A stretch of 64,000 nucleotides of DNA from BJHL01 sp040378885 (GTDB lineage Bacteria; Planctomycetota; Phycisphaerae; Phycisphaerales; UBA1924). The first letter of the stretch is position 1. The number at the start of each line of letters is the position of its first letter. The stretch spans positions 1 through 64,000 of the forward strand of contig JBKDAN010000054.1 of NCBI GenBank assembly GCA_046316615.1. The letters run 5' to 3'. Below, piece after piece: positions 59,517 to 64,000 of this stretch. The translations under genes and the position numbers were made by a program. The notes below the pieces were generated by a model, which searched no databases, was not told the origin of the DNA, and worked only from the letters and a program-made list of their open reading frames with translations.

Positions 59517-59852
59517 ATGAACATTCACGAGCAACGCCATGGCGCGGTGACGGTGATCAAGCCCGAAGGTCCATTGACCGGCGGGGATGCTGTCATTTTT
59601 CGGCAGCGACTGGGTGATGTGATGCAGCGGAGCCTTGGGCGGCTGATCGTGGATGCATCGGCCGTGGCGTTTGTAGACAGCCAAGGGCTGGAGGTGCTGT
59701 CGGACGCGAGCGACCAACTGAGCAGCAGCGGGCGTGTGCTGCGCATGTGCGGCACGACGGAGACGCTGCGCGAGGTGCTGGATGTGACGGGCCTTGCGGA
59801 GAAGTTTGAGCACTACACGGATGTGAATACGGCGGTGAGGAGTTTCCTGTGA
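59517..59852 (+). CDS. STAS-domain protein (anti-anti-sigma type)
   Basis: 111 residues, one STAS domain: VTVIKPEGPLTGGDAVIFRQ and VDASAVAFVDSQGLEVLSDA. The phosphorylatable Ser of the SpoIIAA/RsbV type (DSxG) is kept as DSQG. It would bind an anti-sigma kinase or another partner. GGAAG before the ATG. Its stop overlaps the GTG of gspE by 4 bases, so the amounts of STAS protein and ATPase are coupled; the STAS domain may act on the secretion machine itself. Confidence 0.88.
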   Translation: MNIHEQRHGAVTVIKPEGPLTGGDAVIFRQRLGDVMQRSLGRLIVDASAVAFVDSQGLEVLSDASDQLSSSGRVLRMCGTTETLREVLDVTGLAEKFEHYTDVNTAVRSFL

Positions 59853-61741
59853 AGTTTCCTTTCGGCCAGAATCCGAAGAATGAGGCGCTGCCCATCAGCG
59901 GGATCACGCCCACGCCCGTGACGGAATCGCCACTGACGGCGCCGATCACGCCTGGTGTGCCTGCGCAGCCGCCTGCGCCGGCGGCACCCAAGCGGCTGCG
60001 CGTGGGTGATGTGTTGGTGCAGGAAGGGCACGTCACGCGCGATCAACTGGAGAAGGCGCTGGCGGAGCAGAAGGGCACCGGCAAGATGGTGGGTGAGGCG
60101 CTGGTGGCGCAGGGCGTCATCAGTCCGACTGCGCTGGTGCGCGCGCTGGCGAAGGTGATGGGTGTGCCTGGCGTTGTGCTGCGGCACGGGCTGCTTGACC
60201 CGGCGGTGATGAAGCTGGTGGGCGCGGAAGAGTGCGAGCGGCTGAAGCTGATTCCGATGTTCAAGGTCGGCAACACGCTGACAGTGGCAATGGCAGAGCC
60301 GCAGAGCCTGCCGACGATTGACCGGTTGAAGCAGGTGACGGGGCTGAACATTCGTCCGGTGCTGGCGCTGGAAGCGAACGTTGTTGAGTACGTGAATCGC
60401 TACGCGCGTGGTGATGTTGATATTGACGCGTTCCTCACGAGCCTGACGGAGCAGGACGTGGAGGTTGTGGAGCGCGAGGCGGTGGATGAGGGGCCTTCGA
60501 CTGACCTGGACAAGATGATCGCGGGGAACCCGATCATCAATCTGGTCAATATCGCGCTGATCACGGCGGTGAAGGATCGCGCGAGCGATATTCACATTGA
60601 GCCGGACAAGAAGGGAACGCGGATTCGGTATCGTGTGGACGGCACGCTGCGGAGCCTGATGAAGCCGCCGCCGGGAATGCATGCGAGCATTGTGTCGCGC
60701 GTGAAAGTCATCGGAAAGATGGATATTGCGGAGAAGCGCCTGCCGCAGGAAGGTCGCGTGCGCATTGTGGCGGAAGGGCGCGAGATTGACTTGCGCGTGA
60801 GCAGTATGCCCACGCTGCTGGGCGAGAAGATCGTGGTGCGCATCCTCGATAAGGCGAACCTGAAGGTTCGACTGGAGGATCTGGGCTTCCGCGATGAGCC
60901 GATGCATGTGTTCAAGCGGTTCCTGGATCAGAGCCACGGGATGGCGCTGGTGACTGGGCCGACGGGCAGCGGCAAGACGACGACGCTGTACAGCGCGCTG
61001 GACTTGCTGCGCGGGCCTGAAGTGAACATTCTGACGGTTGAAGATCCGGTTGAGTATCAACTGGAGATGGTGAATCAGATTCAGGTGAATGACGCGATCG
61101 GGCTGAGCTTTGCGCGGTCGCTGCGGAGCATTCTGCGGCAGGATCCGGACATCATCATGGTGGGTGAGATTCGCGACCAGGACACGGCGCGGGTGGCGAC
61201 GCAGGCTGCCCTGACGGGGCACTTGGTCTTGGCGACGCTGCACACCAATGACGCGCCGGGCAGCGTGGCGCGATTGGTGGACATGGGCATTGAACCGTAC
61301 CTGCTGAGCGGCGCGTTGAACGGCGCGGTGGCGCAGCGACTGGCGCGGACGGTGTGTCAGGCGTGCGCGACGAAGTACTACCCGAGCGAGCAGGTGCTGG
61401 CGGATGCGGGTATATCGCATGAAGCGGGGCGGGCGTTCCGCAAGGGTGCGGGGTGCCAGCGGTGCCATGACAGTGGCTTCCAGGGGCGCACAGGCATTTA
61501 TGAAGTGTTTGAAGTGACGCCTGAACTGCGGCGGATGATTCACCATGCGCGGCCCACGCACGAGCTGCGAGGCGCGATGAAAAAGGAAGGGCTGCTGACG
61601 CTGCGCGAAGAGGGCGTGCTCGTCGCTCTGGAAGGGCGGACGAGTTTGGAAGAGATTCTGCGCGTGACGCAGAATGATGATGATGAGCAGCAACTGAATG
61701 CGACCAACACGCACGCGACTGACACGCGGGAGGCCGCATGA
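59849..61741 (+). CDS. GspE/PilB-family type II secretion/pilus assembly ATPase
   Basis: 630 residues. A Pro/Ala-rich start, an MshEN domain (about 48-160; RLRVGDVLVQEGHVTRDQLE, typical of c-di-GMP-binding ATPases), N2 and the ATPase core: Walker A VTGPTGSGKTTTLYSALD near 370, Asp box DRASDIHIEPDKKGTRI, Walker B PDIIMVGEIRDQDTA near 434, His box GHLVLATLHTND. Four Cys of the zinc finger (CQAC near 502, CQRC near 536). It powers assembly of a pseudopilus or pilus. GTG start inside the STAS stop. C-di-GMP from cyclases such as the one at 15547 may control it. Confidence 0.95.
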   Translation: MKFPFGQNPKNEALPISGITPTPVTESPLTAPITPGVPAQPPAPAAPKRLRVGDVLVQEGHVTRDQLEKALAEQKGTGKMVGEALVAQGVISPTALVRALAKVMGVPGVVLRHGLLDPAVMKLVGAEECERLKLIPMFKVGNTLTVAMAEPQSLPTIDRLKQVTGLNIRPVLALEANVVEYVNRYARGDVDIDAFLTSLTEQDVEVVEREAVDEGPSTDLDKMIAGNPIINLVNIALITAVKDRASDIHIEPDKKGTRIRYRVDGTLRSLMKPPPGMHASIVSRVKVIGKMDIAEKRLPQEGRVRIVAEGREIDLRVSSMPTLLGEKIVVRILDKANLKVRLEDLGFRDEPMHVFKRFLDQSHGMALVTGPTGSGKTTTLYSALDLLRGPEVNILTVEDPVEYQLEMVNQIQVNDAIGLSFARSLRSILRQDPDIIMVGEIRDQDTARVATQAALTGHLVLATLHTNDAPGSVARLVDMGIEPYLLSGALNGAVAQRLARTVCQACATKYYPSEQVLADAGISHEAGRAFRKGAGCQRCHDSGFQGRTGIYEVFEVTPELRRMIHHARPTHELRGAMKKEGLLTLREEGVLVALEGRTSLEEILRVTQNDDDEQQLNATNTHATDTREAA

Positions 61742-62970
61742 AGATCGCGTACAAGGGATATGACCGCAGCGGTAAGGCTGTGCGCGGTGTCGTGGACACG
61801 GGCGACTCACGCGAGGCGGCGGAACTGCTGCGCAAGCAGGGGATCATCGCGACGGAACTGGCGGCGGCGAGTGCGGGTGATCTTGATGCGCCGGTGCTGA
61901 ACAGCAAGAAGCGCGTGCGCTTTGGCGGCGGCAAGCGGCTGGATAGTGTGGTGTTCATGTGCCGGCAGTTGTCGCTGCTGGTGGCAACGGGCACGCCGCT
62001 GGTGGAAGCGCTGCAATCGCTGGAGAACCAGTCGCCCAAGGGTGAGTGGCGCAGCACGCTGGCGAACCTGCGCGAGAAGCTGGAAGAAGGCAAGACGCTG
62101 GCTGAAGCGATGGCAGGACACCCAGAGTACTTCGATGCGGTGTGCCGAAGCATGGTGGCTGCGGGCGAGAGCGGCGGCAAGCTGGATGTGATGCTGGATC
62201 GACTGGGGACGCTGCTGCGGCAGCAGTCCAAGATTCGCAAGACGGTGACGCACGCGATGATTTATCCCGCGCTCCTCATGTGTGTGGCGCTGGGCGTGAT
62301 GATCGCGATGGTGGGCTTTGTGCTGCCGCGATTTGAGGGGCTGTTCAAGAGTCTGGATACTGAACTGCCTGCGATGACGAAGGTGCTGATGGGTGTCAGC
62401 CATTTTGTGCGGGCGAACTGGCCATACATCACGGCGGGCGTTGTTGGAACGGTGGTGGGCGGGTTCTTCTACTTGCGATCACAGGCGGGCAAGCGGCTGA
62501 TTGACACGCTGAGTCTGCGGATTCCGAAACTGGGAACGTTTACACGGGTGTATGCGACGGCGCGCATCATGCGGGTGCTGGCGACGCTGCTGGAGGGCAA
62601 GGTGCCTCTGCTGGAGGCACTGGCGCTGGCGAAGTACAGCGTGCCCAACACATACTACATCGCGTTGATGCGACGCGCGGAGGAAGCGGTGCTGCGCGGG
62701 GAAGCGCTCAGCCAGGGACTGAATGACGCGACGCTGGTGCCGCCGGCGATTCTGGAAGCTGTGAAGAGCGGTGAACGCTCGGGGCGGCTGGCGGATGTGC
62801 TGACGAGCGTTGCGGAGTACATGGACGAAGACACGCAAGCGACGATCAAGACGGTGACAGGACTGCTGGAACCGCTGATTCTGCTTGTGCTGGGACTGAT
62901 TGTGGGTTCGATGGCCATCAGCATGTTGTTGCCGCTGTTTGATCTGACGGCGGCGGGAGGCGGCAAGTGA
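61738..62970 (+). CDS. GspF/PilC-family inner membrane platform protein
   Basis: 410 residues. Two repeated GspF domains, each with membrane helices: LLMCVALGVMIAMVGFVLPR and ITAGVVGTVVGGFFYL in the first half, EPLILLVLGLIVGSMAISML at the end. FMCRQLSLLVATGTPLVEAL and TARIMRVLATLLEGKVPLLE are the repeated F-domain starts. It is the membrane platform turned by GspE. ATG overlaps the gspE stop by 4 bases, and its own TGA overlaps the next start by 4. Confidence 0.94.
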   Translation: MKIAYKGYDRSGKAVRGVVDTGDSREAAELLRKQGIIATELAAASAGDLDAPVLNSKKRVRFGGGKRLDSVVFMCRQLSLLVATGTPLVEALQSLENQSPKGEWRSTLANLREKLEEGKTLAEAMAGHPEYFDAVCRSMVAAGESGGKLDVMLDRLGTLLRQQSKIRKTVTHAMIYPALLMCVALGVMIAMVGFVLPRFEGLFKSLDTELPAMTKVLMGVSHFVRANWPYITAGVVGTVVGGFFYLRSQAGKRLIDTLSLRIPKLGTFTRVYATARIMRVLATLLEGKVPLLEALALAKYSVPNTYYIALMRRAEEAVLRGEALSQGLNDATLVPPAILEAVKSGERSGRLADVLTSVAEYMDEDTQATIKTVTGLLEPLILLVLGLIVGSMAISMLLPLFDLTAAGGGK

Positions 62971-64000
62971 CGAGCAAAGGACTGCACATTGCGGGTGGCG
63001 CGGGCGTGATCGGCGTTGATGTGGGCGATCGGTGGATGATCGCATCGCAACTGGTGTCGCGCGGACATGGACGCGCGGCGATGGGCGCGAGCGTGCGATT
63101 GCCGCGGACGGCGACGGGTGCGCTGACTGCACAGGAGGCGACGCTGCTGGGGCAGACGATTGCGCATGCGGGATTCACGGGATCGCGCATTGCGCTGGTT
63201 GCGCCGGACGCGGCGTTGCTGCCTGCGGTGCTGGAACTGCCTCCGAGGACGTCGAAGGCTCCGATTGAGCAACTGGCGCGGATTGAAGTGGCGCGGATTC
63301 ATCGGCGGGAGCCTGACGGGTTTGACCTCGCGACGTGGGATCTGCCTGCGACGGACCGCACGCGCGGCGTGACGCATGCGATGGCGCTGGCGCTGCCGAC
63401 GGACGCGGGTGATGTGGCGGCGACGGCATTTGACGTGACGGGCGCGGATGTGGTGGCGATTGAGCCGCGTGCTTGTGCGTTGGCGCGGTGCGGCGCGGCG
63501 GCGAGTGGCGGCATTCCCGGGTTGTACGGCGTGGTGGACGTGGGCTGGAGCGCGACGACGCTGGTGCTGGTGCATGTGACGGGCGACACGCCGGCGAGCG
63601 TGGTGTATGAGCGGCGCATGCAGGAAGTGCAACTGGGCGGCTGCATCGAGCGGCTGCGGCAGGCGATTGGTGTGGACACGGATGTGGCGGAAGCGGCGAT
63701 GCGGCGCAGCGAGGAAGAGATGCGCGAAGCCAAGCTTGCGGAGCTGTATCGCACGATTCGGCGCTTTCAGACGGAGCTGTCGGACGCGCTGGTGCCTGAG
63801 GTGCAGCGGTCGTTTGTGTATGCGATGCAGCGGTATCCGGCGATTCCGATGGCTGGTGTGTGGCTCACGGGTGAAGGAGCGTGCGTGCGCGGCGTGCGGG
63901 CGCGGCTGTCAAGTGCGCTGGCGCTGGATGTGGCGCTGATGACGCCCGCGACGGTGACGCAGGTGGATGAACGCAGCCCGCTGGCGCGGGATGCGATGCT
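62967..64000 (+). CDS. PilM-like actin-fold assembly protein (3' end beyond window)
   Basis: Open frame from a GTG at 62967 (GTGA overlap with gspF) with no stop to the window end, at least 344 residues. It begins GLHIAGGAGVIGVDVGDRWM and later has LYGVVDVGWSATTLVLVHVT, the two phosphate-loop strands of the actin-like ATPase fold of PilM. A long helix RRSEEEMREAKLAELYRTI lies near residue 250. PilM/GspL proteins link the fibre machine to the inner membrane proteins PilN and PilO, expected just outside. The G-ending codon use matches the preceding genes. Confidence 0.85.
   Translation, partial: MTSKGLHIAGGAGVIGVDVGDRWMIASQLVSRGHGRAAMGASVRLPRTATGALTAQEATLLGQTIAHAGFTGSRIALVAPDAALLPAVLELPPRTSKAPIEQLARIEVARIHRREPDGFDLATWDLPATDRTRGVTHAMALALPTDAGDVAATAFDVTGADVVAIEPRACALARCGAAASGGIPGLYGVVDVGWSATTLVLVHVTGDTPASVVYERRMQEVQLGGCIERLRQAIGVDTDVAEAAMRRSEEEMREAKLAELYRTIRRFQTELSDALVPEVQRSFVYAMQRYPAIPMAGVWLTGEGACVRGVRARLSSALALDVALMTPATVTQVDERSPLARDAM

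Overview
The window is high-GC, densely coded bacterial DNA and most likely belongs to a planctomycete of the Phycisphaerae type. This is an inference from several signs: secreted proteins ending in short Asp/Asn-rich dockerin-like tags that finish in Gly-Gly-x-Cys; other secreted proteins ending in a PEP-CTERM-like tail (Pro-Gly, hydrophobic helix, Arg cluster); prepilin-like proteins with an AFTLIELLVVIA leader; a small Hc1/histone-H1-like protein; and an organisation into many short, mixed-direction operons. No rRNA, tRNA or CRISPR array was seen.

Layout. 0-2 kb: the edge of an IS3-type transposase gene, then atpD (F1 beta) alone with its own terminator. 2-9 kb: secreted proteins, a clan GH-A glycosidase and three tandem membrane proteins with a C-terminal zinc ribbon. 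9-13 kb: a lipoprotein, an NrtR-like Nudix regulator, and amtB with a P-II gene. 13-15 kb: an arsenic operon arsR-arsC-arsM read leftwards. 15-25 kb: an Hpt protein with a REC-GGDEF cyclase, an S1/P1 nuclease with an MBL hydrolase, an ECF42-type sigma factor with a DGPF-domain protein, atpG (F1 gamma), a glycosyltransferase, and purB with an odd internal patch. 25-38 kb: HicBA, an ABC-F protein, a subtilisin, fabF, a TPR lipoprotein, a DHH phosphoesterase, two paralogous secreted proteins with different C-terminal tags, and a prepilin. 38-47.6 kb: a PAS-LuxR regulator, a LOG protein, a PIN/UPF0175 pair, DUF190, an ABC exporter, a kinase-like protein, an Hc1-like protein, fabZ, a patatin and Dps.

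47.6-50.8 kb is the accessory part. Two low-GC units each carry one small lipoprotein gene read leftwards, and each is bracketed by oppositely facing copies of a two-hairpin repeat. The two units have related borders but unrelated cargo, like single-gene cassettes. No recombinase lies beside them.

50.8-64 kb: a GT4 glycosyltransferase, an AhpD-like protein, a probable short transcript ahead of coaD, coaD, a VWA protein, a lamin-tail protein with a duplicated dockerin tag, a prepilin, and a rightward operon of histidine kinase, STAS protein, GspE/PilB ATPase, GspF/PilC and a PilM-like protein that runs off the window. This operon probably assembles the machine that uses the two prepilins, while the tagged secreted proteins are presumably its or a sorting enzyme's cargo. 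Dispersed GAACAGAG-type inverted repeats sit in several gene gaps. The plus strand switches between G-rich and C-rich blocks independently of gene direction.
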